Positions 42,918 through 51,560 of a stretch of 56,460 bases of DNA are shown here, in pieces. The first letter of the stretch is position 1. Every line of letters begins with the position of its first letter. A model generated the notes under the pieces. It saw only the letters and a list, made by a program, of their open reading frames with translations. It searched no databases and had not been told where the DNA came from. Source of the stretch: Bacteroidota bacterium (GTDB lineage Bacteria > Bacteroidota > Bacteroidia > Bacteroidales > JABHKC01); assembly GCA_018692315.1 (NCBI GenBank), contig JABHKC010000115.1, forward strand, positions 1-56,460. The letters are read 5' to 3'. Position numbers and translations under genes: made by a program.

Positions 42918-43211
42918 TCACTCTAAATCAAGATAATCGTCTAATAAATTATCTATATCATACAGACTCTTTTTAATCTCTATAAAATCTTTATTTTTAA
43001 TATCTTCTAATTTCTGAACAAACTGCAAGGATGACATGGTTAATAATTGAAAATCATCATTTTGTGGATACCTTTGTTTATATTGATAAAATTTATCATT
43101 TAATAGTTTTGAAGCTATCCTTATAGTTTCTTCTTCATTGTTATTTTTTCCTACTCTTACCGGATATTTTCTTCCGGCGATTGTAACATTTATTAATCTT
43201 TTTTCTTCCAT
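42918..43211 (-). CDS. zapA: Cell division protein ZapA
   Basis: A 97-residue FtsZ-ring-associated protein. The start at 43211 (MEEKRLINVTIAGRKYPVRV) is preferred to the upstream ATG at 43247. The latter would overlap the preceding gene by 25 bases and add a non-family hydrophobic tail. The globular head shows the ZapA strand pair INVTIAGRKYPVRV and the helix EETIRIASKLLNDKFYQYKQ. The C-terminal helix (about 60-97) should form the coiled-coil tetramer. It follows a small coiled-coil gene by 11 bases, and the probable 6S RNA lies just downstream. Confidence 0.88.
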   Translation of the reverse strand: MEEKRLINVTIAGRKYPVRVGKNNNEEETIRIASKLLNDKFYQYKQRYPQNDDFQLLTMSSLQFVQKLEDIKNKDFIEIKKSLYDIDNLLDDYLDLE

Positions 43212-43222
43212 TAACAAAATAA

Positions 43223-43522
43223 TTAACTGTTTAAGAGAGCAATACAACCATCAATTTCCCGCACAATTGAATTGATTTTGTCTTTTGCCTCATGTCTATC
43301 TTTTACAGATGAAAGCAATACATTTGAGACTTTTATGTCATTATAATTACTTTCCGACTCAGCTAATCTCTTCTTTAAGTCTTTAATTTCTTCTTCTAAT
43401 TTTTTTTCGTTTGTAACTAATTTTTCTCTATCACTCTTAATTTCAATATTTTCATTAATGAGAAATTCGATTTTTCCTTTCACTGCAACAATCAAATCTT
43501 TTATCTCATTTTTCATTTTCAC
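43223..43522 (-). CDS. Small coiled-coil protein upstream of zapA
   Basis: A 99-residue (or 97, if the second ATG is used) protein, mostly one long Lys/Glu-rich coiled coil (KLVTNEKKLEEEIKDLKKRLAESE) with a short C-terminal helix REIDGCIALLN. A gene of this type directly before zapA is a common arrangement in Bacteroidota, suggesting a ZapB-like divisome role. The sequence is too simple to prove homology. It is co-transcribed with zapA (11-base spacing). It starts 225 bases from the divergent M23 peptidase gene. Confidence 0.7.
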   Translation of the reverse strand: MKMKNEIKDLIVAVKGKIEFLINENIEIKSDREKLVTNEKKLEEEIKDLKKRLAESESNYNDIKVSNVLLSSVKDRHEAKDKINSIVREIDGCIALLNS

Positions 43523-43641
43523 TAATTATCACCGACAAAATTACTAATTCTAAGATAAATTTCAAATATAAATAGAGAACTAAATTAACAATTTTATTTT
43601 AATAATGAAAGAAAGTAACAATAAAATTGATTCAAATTTTT

Positions 43642-43677
43642 TTTGCCTCTATTTTTTATAAAAAAAATATACTTTTG
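43642..43677 (+). promoter_or_regulatory. Candidate promoter for the M23 peptidase operon
   Basis: TACTTTTG at 43670-43677 fits TAnnTTTG exactly. TTTG at 43642-43645 lies 24 bases upstream, slightly more than the usual spacing. The leader would be about 65 bases. Confidence 0.35.
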
Positions 43678-43747
43678 GCTAAAAATAATCAATTGTTTTC
43701 AAATACATAATTTTCAGATATACTGATGTTTACATTACAAATTAAAC

Positions 43748-45481
43748 ATGGCAACTAAAAAGAAGAGTATTATAATTATATTTATATTTTGTTTTCATTT
43801 TGCATATTCGCAAAAAGATTATCCTCAGAACTATTTCCGTTCACCAGTTGATATTCCAATTTTTTTATCAGGAAATTTTGGTGAAATTAGGGCTTCACAT
43901 TTCCATTCAGGAATCGATATTAAAACTCAAGGCATAGTTGGGAAATATATTTATGCAGCAGCTGAAGGATACGTTTCAAGGATAAAAATCAGCCCAAGTG
44001 GTTATGGGAATGCTCTTTATATAACTCATCCGAATGGTTTGCTTACAGTTTACGGCCATTTGAAAAGTTTTAATGATACCATAGCTAAATATGTGTTAGC
44101 TCAACATTATGCGAAAAAAAAGTTTGCAATGAATTTGTTTCCTTCCTCCGATAAATTTCCTGTTTCTAAAGGTCAAATTATTGGATATAGCGGAAACTCA
44201 GGATTTTCTGGCGGACCACACTTACACTTCGAAATTCGGGATTCTAAAACTGAAAACCCATTAAATCCGCTTTTATTTAATTTTGAAATTAAGGACGATA
44301 TTTCTCCTAAACTTTACGATTTATACATATATCCTCAAAACAGCCACAGTTTTGTCGATAATCAGAACTATTCAAAAAAAATAGCTCTTACAGGCAAAAA
44401 AGGAGAATACAAACTAAAAAATGAAAAGACATTTGAAGTTTACGGAGAAATTGGTTTTGGGCTAAAAACTTACGATTTCTTGAATGGTTCTCATAACAGG
44501 TGTGGAGCTTATTCAGTGAAAGTTTTTGTTGATAACAATTTGATCTATTTTCACGAACTCACAGAGTTTTCATTTTCGGAAACGAGCTATATAAAAAGTT
44601 TTATTGATTATTTTGAAAAAGAGAAAAATAGCAGCAAGGTTCAAAAGAATTTTGTTGAGCCAAACAATAAATTAAGCATATATAATCACTTAATAAACAG
44701 AGGTGTATATGAATTTGTTGATGACACAATTCACTTGGTAAGTTTTGAAGTGAAAGATGCCTATAATAATATTTCCACTTTAAGTTTTAACATAAAAAGC
44801 GGTTTTCCTGAAACAATCAAGGCTGACGAAAAAATGAATGATTATGTAATGGCAATGCCTTTTCAAATTCAAAACACATATGAAAATGAGGGTATTAAGA
44901 TTTTAATTCCGAAAAATACTTTGTTCGACAATCTATTTTTTGAATATTCCGCTTATGATTTACCTTTGAACCAATATTCGAAAATTCATAATGTTCACAA
45001 CAAATTCACACCTTTGAATAAGGCTTTTACAATTTCGATAAAATCGGATAAAATCCCAAAAAAATATTATGAAAAGTCTGTAATTGCAACCTTCGATGAG
45101 AATTATTCAATTACAGGCTCGATAGGCGGAACAGTGAAAGACAATTTTATCAGTGCAAAATCTGTACAATTTGGCTCGTTTGCAATTGCCATTGACACAG
45201 TTGTACCGGAAATAAAACCTTTGAACATAACCGATGGAAAAAACATAAGTAAATCTAAAAATATAAAATTCCGGATTTCTGACGATTTATCAGGCATAAA
45301 ATCATACATTGGATATATTGACGAAAAATGGGTTTTGTTTAGGTATGATGCAAAAACCCAAACAATATTTTACAATTTCAGTGATGACAAAATTGATAAA
45401 GGACTTCAACACAAATTAGTATTATTTGTGATTGACAATAAAAATAATAAAGCTTCTTTTGAAGCAAATTTTACATGGTAA
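43748..45481 (+). CDS. Secreted M23-family (LytM) peptidase
   Basis: A 577-residue exported peptidase. Signal peptide is about residues 1-22 (ending FAYSQ). The LytM domain is at about 33-185: the zinc ligands are His and Asp in HFHSGIDIK (about 56-63) and the HxH of GPHLHFEIR (about 157-162), with AAAEGYVSRI and YGHLKSF between them. The remaining about 390 residues form beta-rich domains of unknown function. M23 enzymes cut peptidoglycan crosslinks or act as inactive LytM activators; all metal ligands are present here, so it should be active. Downstream (25-base gap) is an AmgK-RapZ fusion gene, which links the locus to cell-wall turnover and recycling. Confidence 0.92.
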   Translation: MATKKKSIIIIFIFCFHFAYSQKDYPQNYFRSPVDIPIFLSGNFGEIRASHFHSGIDIKTQGIVGKYIYAAAEGYVSRIKISPSGYGNALYITHPNGLLTVYGHLKSFNDTIAKYVLAQHYAKKKFAMNLFPSSDKFPVSKGQIIGYSGNSGFSGGPHLHFEIRDSKTENPLNPLLFNFEIKDDISPKLYDLYIYPQNSHSFVDNQNYSKKIALTGKKGEYKLKNEKTFEVYGEIGFGLKTYDFLNGSHNRCGAYSVKVFVDNNLIYFHELTEFSFSETSYIKSFIDYFEKEKNSSKVQKNFVEPNNKLSIYNHLINRGVYEFVDDTIHLVSFEVKDAYNNISTLSFNIKSGFPETIKADEKMNDYVMAMPFQIQNTYENEGIKILIPKNTLFDNLFFEYSAYDLPLNQYSKIHNVHNKFTPLNKAFTISIKSDKIPKKYYEKSVIATFDENYSITGSIGGTVKDNFISAKSVQFGSFAIAIDTVVPEIKPLNITDGKNISKSKNIKFRISDDLSGIKSYIGYIDEKWVLFRYDAKTQTIFYNFSDDKIDKGLQHKLVLFVIDNKNNKASFEANFTW

Positions 45482-45506
45482 TTTTTTGATATAAAAACAT
45501 TTAGCT

Positions 45507-46937
45507 TTGGACGAAATAATAAAAAATAATCTGACAATTCTTTTTGAAGATTGGGCAGACGAAAAAGTGAGCACATTTTCAGCATTGCCAGTTTCAGGCT
45601 CATCAAGAAAATATTTTAGGATTGTAGGTGAAAACAATCAAGCTATTGGAGCTTTCAACAATAATTTTGAAGAGAATGATGCATTTATTGATTTTTCTCA
45701 ACATTTTTTCAATAAAAAACTTCAAGTACCCGAAATTTATTCTGTTGATTTGTCAAAAAACATTTATTTATTACAAGATTTGGGGAATGAAACTTTATTT
45801 TCGGTATTAAATAAAAAGAATAACTGGGAAAAACACTCAACTGAGCTTATTGATGTATATAAAAATGTTGTTGAAGAATTATTAAAATTTCAAACAATTG
45901 GAAACGACGGACTTGATTACTCAAAATGTTATCCTCGTCAGAAATTCGACGAACAATCAATAATGTGGGATCTGAATTATTTTAAGTACTATTTTCTTAA
46001 ACTTGCTGATATTAAGTTTAATGAGCAAAAACTTGAGGACAATTTTTTGCGGTTCGCTAAACATTTGATTCAAGCCAATAGCAATTTTTTCATGTTCAGA
46101 GATTTCCAGTCGCGAAATATTATGATTTCGAATAATGAAATATATTTTATTGATTATCAAGGTGGAAGAAAAGGTGCTTTGCAATACGATCTTGCTTCCT
46201 TACTTTTTCAGGCTAAAGCTGAAATTCCGTTTCAAATTCGAGACGAAATATTAAGGCACTATTTGAAAATTGCTAAACAAAATGCGCAAATAGATACAGA
46301 AGAATTTATGAAGTACTATTATTCATTTGTTTTGATTAGAACATTGCAAGTGCTTGGAGCATATGGGTTTAGAGGTTTTTACGAAAGAAAATCCCATTTT
46401 ATTGAAAGCATCCCATTTGCAATAAAAAATTTGAAATGGATTACAGAGAACCAACCATTGCCAATAGAACTTCGCGAACTTTTCTACACTTTCAAACAAA
46501 TTATTTCGTCAGAAAAATTCAAAACTGAAAATACAGATAAAAATATTTTAACTGTAAATATTTGCAGCTTTTCGTACAAGAAAAAAGGAATTCCAATTGA
46601 TATGTCGGGAAATGGCGGTGGATTTGTTTTTGATTGCCGAGCTAATAACAATCCAGGGAGATATAAAGAATATCAGAACTTTACAGGAAAAGATAAGGCT
46701 GTGATTGACTTTTTTAAAGACGACTTGAAAATAAAAAACTTTCTTACGAACATATATAATATAGTGGACGATGCGGTTGAAAATTATATTGAACGAAAAT
46801 TTTCAAATTTAGCTGTAAATTTTGGATGCACAGGTGGTCAGCATCGTTCAGTTTATTCTGCCGAAATGCTTGCAAAACATTTGCAAAAATATGGTTGCAA
46901 AATTATTCTTAAGCATCAGGAATTTGAGAATATATAA
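45507..46937 (+). CDS. AmgK-like sugar kinase fused to a RapZ C-terminal domain
   Basis: A 476-residue protein starting with TTG at 45507. Residues about 10-335 form an aminoglycoside-phosphotransferase-fold kinase of the AmgK type. Its signatures are GSSRKYFRI (nucleotide-binding loop), FRDFQSRNIM (catalytic Asp and Asn, with Phe instead of the usual His) and IDYQGGRKGALQYDLASLL. Residues about 346-476 form a RapZ C-terminal domain (SFSYKKKGIP, FVFDCRANNNPGRY, GCTGGQHRSVYSAE). The RapZ N-terminal P-loop domain is absent. AmgK phosphorylates the anomeric OH of MurNAc/GlcNAc; the RapZ C-domain senses GlcN6P in Enterobacteria. With the MurU-like gene 30 bases downstream, a MurNAc salvage role is likely. 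Confidence 0.88.
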   Translation: MDEIIKNNLTILFEDWADEKVSTFSALPVSGSSRKYFRIVGENNQAIGAFNNNFEENDAFIDFSQHFFNKKLQVPEIYSVDLSKNIYLLQDLGNETLFSVLNKKNNWEKHSTELIDVYKNVVEELLKFQTIGNDGLDYSKCYPRQKFDEQSIMWDLNYFKYYFLKLADIKFNEQKLEDNFLRFAKHLIQANSNFFMFRDFQSRNIMISNNEIYFIDYQGGRKGALQYDLASLLFQAKAEIPFQIRDEILRHYLKIAKQNAQIDTEEFMKYYYSFVLIRTLQVLGAYGFRGFYERKSHFIESIPFAIKNLKWITENQPLPIELRELFYTFKQIISSEKFKTENTDKNILTVNICSFSYKKKGIPIDMSGNGGGFVFDCRANNNPGRYKEYQNFTGKDKAVIDFFKDDLKIKNFLTNIYNIVDDAVENYIERKFSNLAVNFGCTGGQHRSVYSAEMLAKHLQKYGCKIILKHQEFENI

Positions 46938-46967
46938 TTCATTTTTCAAAACTAAAAACTGAATCCT

Positions 46968-47693
46968 ATGAAAGCTATGATTTTAGCTGCAGGCCTGGGA
47001 ACACGTCTGAAACCGATGACAAATACAGTTCCAAAAGCATTAGTAGAAATCAACAATAAAACCCTACTCGAAATTGCAATATTAAATCTATATTCGTCTG
47101 GCTTTGATGATATTATAATAAATGTTCATCATTTTTCGGAGAAAGTAATTGAATTTGTAAAATTGAATAAATTTGAAGCAAAAATTACAATCTCAGATGA
47201 ATCTGAAAAATTGCTTGATACTGGAGGAGGATTATTTTTTGCCAAAGAATTTTTTGATAAAAAAGAACCATTTCTTATCTACAATGTCGATATTTTGTCA
47301 GATATTGATTTGAAAAAATTGCACAATTCGCATATCAAATCTAATGCAATTGGAACAGTAGCAGTGCGAAATCGTTCGACTTCAAGATATTTATTGTTCG
47401 ATGAAAATAAAAATCTTTCAGGTTGGAAAAATATTAAAAGCGGTGAGACTAAAATAGTTAGACAAAATCAGAAAGATTTAACACCTCTTGCTTTTAGTGG
47501 AATTCAAATAATTGATCCAAAGATTTTTGAACTTTACGAAAAAATTGGCAAGTTTTCAATAATTGATGTATTGCTTTCATTGGCAAAAAATGAACAGATA
47601 AAAGCTTTTCGGCACGACAATGATTTTTGGATGGATCTCGGGAAACCGGAGAATCTTCAACTTGCAGAAAAATTGCTAAATCGCCAAAAGTAA
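46968..47693 (+). CDS. MurU-like sugar-1-phosphate nucleotidyltransferase
   Basis: A 241-residue NTP_transferase-fold enzyme. The N-terminal MKAMILAAGLGTRLKPMTNTVPKAL is the nucleotide-binding signature (GxGTRL...PKAL). Downstream landmarks are YNVDILSDIDL (metal-binding Asp), NRSTSRYLLF, LAFSGIQIIDPKIFE and FWMDLGKPENLQLAE. In Pseudomonas, MurU converts MurNAc-1-phosphate, made by AmgK, to UDP-MurNAc. The gene order here (AmgK-RapZ fusion, then this gene 30 bases later) supports the same role. Mannose-1-phosphate guanylyltransferase-like activity is the alternative. Its stop codon overlaps the next start. Confidence 0.88.
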   Translation: MKAMILAAGLGTRLKPMTNTVPKALVEINNKTLLEIAILNLYSSGFDDIIINVHHFSEKVIEFVKLNKFEAKITISDESEKLLDTGGGLFFAKEFFDKKEPFLIYNVDILSDIDLKKLHNSHIKSNAIGTVAVRNRSTSRYLLFDENKNLSGWKNIKSGETKIVRQNQKDLTPLAFSGIQIIDPKIFELYEKIGKFSIIDVLLSLAKNEQIKAFRHDNDFWMDLGKPENLQLAEKLLNRQK

Positions 47694-48286
47694 TGAATAC
47701 AAAAAATAATATTTCAGCAATAATTCTTGCAGCCGGAAATTCCGAAAGGATGAATTTTCATAAGGCATTCTTAAGATTTGATAACAAAACTACTTTTCTT
47801 GAAAAAATTATTGATGAATATTTAAATTTTGGAGTAAATGAAATTGTAGTAGTTCTAAATAATAATTCTTGTAAGCGTTTGAATTTTAACGAGTTCAACA
47901 AACAAAAAAAATGCAAATTGATAATCAATCCTGCACCGGAATTAGGACGATTCTATTCATTAAAATTAGCTCTAAATGAAATAAATACCGAGTTTTGTTT
48001 TGTTCAAAATGTTGATAATCCATTCGTAAATGAAAATATTTTGGAGAAATTATTTATAAACAGAAATGCTGATGCTTGCACAGTTCCAGTTTTTGAAACA
48101 AAAGGTGGGCACCCAATAATCATTAATAATCACATAAAATCGGAAATATTAAAATCTCCTAATCATCTAATCCTTAACGAATTTTTAAAAAACTATCAAA
48201 ATCGAAAAATTGAAGTTGACGACAAAAGTGTTTTAATAAATATAAATACAAAGCAAGATTACTCAATAATTAATGGGATGAAATAG
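47693..48286 (+). CDS. MobA/MocA-like nucleotidyltransferase
   Basis: A 197-residue NTP_transf_3-like protein. The ATG at 47693 overlaps the stop of the previous gene (TAATG), so translation is probably coupled; the longer frame from 47627 reads through that gene and is rejected. Signature: ISAIILAAGNSERMNFHKAFLRFDNKT, a variant of the nucleotide-binding loop (GNSERM in place of GxSxRMG). FCFVQNVDNPF (metal-binding Asp) and VPVFETKGGHPIIIN follow. Related enzymes transfer CMP or GMP in molybdenum-cofactor maturation (MocA/MobA) or act on sugar phosphates. Operon context suggests sugar metabolism; the distant xdh-like gene would favour Mo cofactor work. Substrate unresolved. Confidence 0.8.
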   Translation: MNTKNNISAIILAAGNSERMNFHKAFLRFDNKTTFLEKIIDEYLNFGVNEIVVVLNNNSCKRLNFNEFNKQKKCKLIINPAPELGRFYSLKLALNEINTEFCFVQNVDNPFVNENILEKLFINRNADACTVPVFETKGGHPIIINNHIKSEILKSPNHLILNEFLKNYQNRKIEVDDKSVLININTKQDYSIINGMK

Positions 48287-48322
48287 ATTTTGTAGATTAT
48301 TTAATTTTGCACTATTCCAAAT

Positions 48323-49492
48323 TTATTCATATGCCCCTCTTTTCAATAAACTAATCTCTTTTTCGGTTAAAAAACGCCATCTACCCCGAGTAATTTTCTT
48401 TTTCGTCAATCCTGCAAAATATACTCTATCAAGTTTTATAATTCTATAACCCAAATGTTCGAAAATGCGGCGAACTATTCTATTTCTCCCTGAATGAATT
48501 TCGATTCCGATTTGTTTTTTATTGTCTGCCTCAACGTAGCTAATTGCATCGCAATTAACAAAACCATCTTCGAGCTCAAAACCTTCAGATATTTTACTCA
48601 TATCGTTTTTAACCAGAGGTTTGTTTAACAACAAATGATAAATTTTCTTTTTATTATATTTAGGATGTGTGAGTTTTTTTGTCAAATCGCCATCGTTGGT
48701 AAAAAGCAAAATACCGCTCGTCATTTTGTCTAAACGCCCCACCGGATAAATTCTTTCTTTGCAAGCATTTTTTACTAAATCCATAACAGTTCTGTCTGCA
48801 TGCGGATCGCTAACACTTGTAACATAATCTTTTGGTTTGTTCAGAACCAAATAGATTTTTTTTTCGGAAGAGAGCAGTTTTCCATTAAATTCGACTTTAT
48901 CGTCAAGAAAAATTTTAAAACCGAGCTCAGATACAGTTTTTCCATTTACTGAAACTAATCCTGCGGCAATATATTTGTCGGCTTCACGCCTTGAACATTT
49001 TCCGGAATCGGCAATAAACTTATTAAGTCTAACTTTTTCATCTTCAACACTTTGTTTATCCGACCTAAATTCTTGTTTAGAAAATCTTGCTTTCTGAAAA
49101 TTTCCCCTTTTTTCATAGGGAGGTTTTTGAGTTTTCTTTTCTGAATATCTGTCTTTTTCGTAAGAATTTTCATCATCACGAAAACTTCTTTTTACATTTT
49201 TCCTACTACCTGGATTTTTCTTATCAAAATTTCTATAAGTTTTCTTTTCGGAGAATCTGTCTTTTTCATGAGAATTTTCATCATCACGAAAACTTCTTTT
49301 TACATTTTTCCTGCTAGCTGGATTTTTCTTATCAAAACTTTTGGAAGTTTTCTTTTCGGAATATCTGTCTTTTTCATGAGAATTTTCATCATCACGAAAA
49401 CTTCTCTTTACATTTTTCCTGCTAGCTGGATTTTTCTTATCAAAACTTTTGGAAGTTTTCTTTCTTTCGTTTCTATAACCTTCTCTATTCAT
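48323..49492 (-). CDS. RsuA/RluB-family 23S/16S pseudouridine synthase with repetitive N-terminal tail
   Basis: A 389-residue protein. Residues about 152-200 form an S4 RNA-binding domain (VRLNKFIADSGKCSRREADKYI). The pseudouridine synthase domain follows, with catalytic Asp in PVGRLDKMTSGILLFTNDG, and ends with NRIVRRIFEHLGYRIIKLDRVYF. RluB-like enzymes modify 23S rRNA helix 80; the exact site is not predictable. The N-terminal 150 residues are a very basic, disordered tail with three near-identical 36-residue repeats. Such tails are common in Bacteroidota members. The start ATG overlaps the stop of the upstream sulfatase-type gene (8-base overlap), indicating translational coupling. Confidence 0.93.
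   Translation of the reverse strand: MNREGYRNERKKTSKSFDKKNPASRKNVKRSFRDDENSHEKDRYSEKKTSKSFDKKNPASRKNVKRSFRDDENSHEKDRFSEKKTYRNFDKKNPGSRKNVKRSFRDDENSYEKDRYSEKKTQKPPYEKRGNFQKARFSKQEFRSDKQSVEDEKVRLNKFIADSGKCSRREADKYIAAGLVSVNGKTVSELGFKIFLDDKVEFNGKLLSSEKKIYLVLNKPKDYVTSVSDPHADRTVMDLVKNACKERIYPVGRLDKMTSGILLFTNDGDLTKKLTHPKYNKKKIYHLLLNKPLVKNDMSKISEGFELEDGFVNCDAISYVEADNKKQIGIEIHSGRNRIVRRIFEHLGYRIIKLDRVYFAGLTKKKITRGRWRFLTEKEISLLKRGAYE
49139..49462 (-). repeat. Three tandem 108-bp coding repeats in the pseudouridine synthase tail
   Basis: Each unit encodes 36 residues (KKTSKSFDKKNPASRKNVKR then SFRDDENS(H/Y)EKDR(Y/F)SE). The first two are almost identical in DNA and the third is slightly diverged. The period is a multiple of three, so copy-number changes keep the frame. 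Confidence 0.92.
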
Positions 49493-51404
49493 AGTGCTTA
49501 GTTTGTTTTTCTATAGTTAAATCATTATTAATGAGCCTTGTATTATAAGATTGTATAATTCCTTTTAGGTGATTATTTAAATTTTCAACAAATTCATTTT
49601 TCGTTTTCTTAAGATTTTTTTTCAATAAACTATCCTTTTCTAAATTATACAAACCTACAGTTTTTGATTTGTCGTACTGAAGAACATGATTATTTTCAAT
49701 CAATTGATAGATATTATTTAAATAATTTACTGCCATGCCTGTATTGCTACTGTCAAAGACTGAATTTCCAAAAGACAGAAATTCCTTTTCATAGTTCAAA
49801 TAATCAAGAACCGATGGCATAATATCTATCTGCTGGCATTCTAATTTGCTTGTTCCTACCAGATTAGAATCTGAAGGATGGAAAAAAATTAGCGGAATTT
49901 CGTAGATTCCTGTTTTCGTAGTAAACTTTTTGTGCTCGTGTTTTTCAGTATGATCGGCAGTAATCACAAACAAAGTGTTTGCATACCAAGAAGTTTGGCT
50001 AACTGTTTCAAAAAATTTCTGCAAAGAAAAATCTGTGTATTGAATTGCTTGATGAATTTTGAGCTTACCTTGCTTAAATTTATCTTCATACTTCGGAGGA
50101 ATTGAATATGGATGATGCGAAGACAAAGAAAAAATGACTGAAAAAAATGGTTCGGAGAAAATACTTAGATTTTTCGCAAAAAATTGAAAAAACTCCTCAT
50201 CATAAATTCCCCAATTGCCATCAAAGTCAGATTCGTTGTTATATTCATTTCTTCCATAATAATTTTCTATTCCGCAAATTTCGATAAAATTATCAAAGCC
50301 CATTGTCCCATTTTTTCCACCATGGAAAAACGAGCTATGATAATCTTTTGACTTTAAAATACTTGCTGTGCTATTTATCCGATTTGTAGAATATTGCGAT
50401 GTTATATAAGGATTTTCTGATAATGCCGGAATGCTTGCCAAAATTGCTGGCAAAGCTTCAATAGATTTTTTGCCGTTTGCATATGAATTTTCAAAAACCA
50501 AACTTTTTTTCATCAATGAATCTAAAAAGGGAGTATAACTATAAGTTTTATTGTACTTTCCAATATATTCTTCTGCAAAACTTTCTAAAATTATAATTAC
50601 AACATTGTCGTTTTTGAATTTATCAACACTTCTGTAGATTTTGACTGGATTAAAATGTAAATCCAATTCAGATTCATCAAAATAATTGACTACTGAAAGT
50701 TCATTTTTGTTGATTGTGCTTACGATTGTAAATGCTGAATTCAAAACCAATGGGATGTTTTTAGCATCGGTATATTTTGCAGCAGAAATAATTCGTATTG
50801 GTTTTAGCTCAATTCCTCTGGCACCTATATAAAATACTGCCAAAATTAATATAGAGATTATGCCTTGAAAAACTCTTTGCTTTTTTGTTGTAGTAACATA
50901 TCTTGCTTTTTCATTTTTTATCTTCGGATAAACAAAACATGTAATTATTATGATGGCAATCCAAGTAATTAACACAAACCAAAAATCGCGCAGATATTGA
51001 GGAAGCAAAGTAAGTACATCGTCTCCTAAGCCAAAAAGCGAGAATAAATCTGCTGTAGATCGTTTATTTATGAATTGAAAATACTGAGAATCAACAAAAT
51101 TTGGGATCAAAACAATGCTAGTTTCTAATATGAACAATATTTTTAAGAACTTTTGATACGATTTTTTATAAACAAAATCAAAAGGAATTAAATGAAAAAG
51201 TATCAGTATCGAATAAATATAAATTATAGCTGCAAAATCGAAACGAGTTCCATAAAAATAAATTCCTATTAACTCAAAAAATGAAAGGTTTACGAAATAT
51301 TCTGAATTGAATAAATAAAAATATAATCTGCAAAACTGAAACAGAATTAATAGCAGTAAAATCCTCTTAATCAGAACTATTAAATGATTTATGTATGCTT
51401 TCAT
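49485..51404 (-). CDS. LtaS/MdoB-like membrane sulfatase-fold phosphoglycerol/phosphoethanolamine transferase
   Basis: A 639-residue inner-membrane protein. Five helices occupy about 1-205 (ILLLLILFQFCRLYFYLF, AIIYIYSILILFHLIPF, and others), followed by a periplasmic alkaline-phosphatase/sulfatase-fold domain (about 265-600). Metal site and nucleophile: NVVIIILESFAEEY (Glu), YANGKKSIEALPAILASIP with a Ser where LtaS has Thr, and FVITADHTEKHEHK near the C-terminus. Relatives transfer phosphoglycerol or phosphoethanolamine to envelope glycans or lipids. The Gram-negative setting points to a MdoB/OpgB-like or similar reaction. Its stop overlaps the pseudouridine synthase start. Confidence 0.88.
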   Translation of the reverse strand: MKAYINHLIVLIKRILLLLILFQFCRLYFYLFNSEYFVNLSFFELIGIYFYGTRFDFAAIIYIYSILILFHLIPFDFVYKKSYQKFLKILFILETSIVLIPNFVDSQYFQFINKRSTADLFSLFGLGDDVLTLLPQYLRDFWFVLITWIAIIIITCFVYPKIKNEKARYVTTTKKQRVFQGIISILILAVFYIGARGIELKPIRIISAAKYTDAKNIPLVLNSAFTIVSTINKNELSVVNYFDESELDLHFNPVKIYRSVDKFKNDNVVIIILESFAEEYIGKYNKTYSYTPFLDSLMKKSLVFENSYANGKKSIEALPAILASIPALSENPYITSQYSTNRINSTASILKSKDYHSSFFHGGKNGTMGFDNFIEICGIENYYGRNEYNNESDFDGNWGIYDEEFFQFFAKNLSIFSEPFFSVIFSLSSHHPYSIPPKYEDKFKQGKLKIHQAIQYTDFSLQKFFETVSQTSWYANTLFVITADHTEKHEHKKFTTKTGIYEIPLIFFHPSDSNLVGTSKLECQQIDIMPSVLDYLNYEKEFLSFGNSVFDSSNTGMAVNYLNNIYQLIENNHVLQYDKSKTVGLYNLEKDSLLKKNLKKTKNEFVENLNNHLKGIIQSYNTRLINNDLTIEKQTKHYE

Positions 51405-51415
51405 TTTTGTTATAA

Positions 51416-51541
51416 AAAAAAGAGCTAAACATAAGGCAATCTATAAAAATCAAGAGTTTCAAACAGAAAATATCGAATTTATTCAAAAAGAAATAAAGTC
51501 AATAATTTGATTTTTACAGCCCCTCAAATAGCTCTTTTTTT
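51416..51541 (-). other. Long-range inverted repeat between lipoprotein and sulfatase genes
   Basis: AAAAAAGAGCTA (51416-51427) and TAGCTCTTTTTTT (51529-51541) are complementary ends around about 100 bases of AT-rich sequence. The pair might end the lipoprotein transcript or bound a small RNA. No other structure was found. Confidence 0.3.
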
Positions 51542-51560
51542 GTATTGAATTATTAGAGAT

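Noticed and set aside
42906-43247. Longer zapA start at 43247
   Set aside because: It would overlap the upstream coiled-coil gene by 25 bases and add a hydrophobic tail not seen in ZapA.
47627-47692. Upstream extension of the MobA-like gene
   Set aside because: The extension reads through the end of the MurU-like gene in another frame; the TAATG overlap at 47691-47695 is the natural start.
49139-49462. Tandem repeat that could be mistaken for CRISPR
   Set aside because: The units are 108 bp, contiguous, in frame and translated into repeated residues; there are no spacers of regular length.
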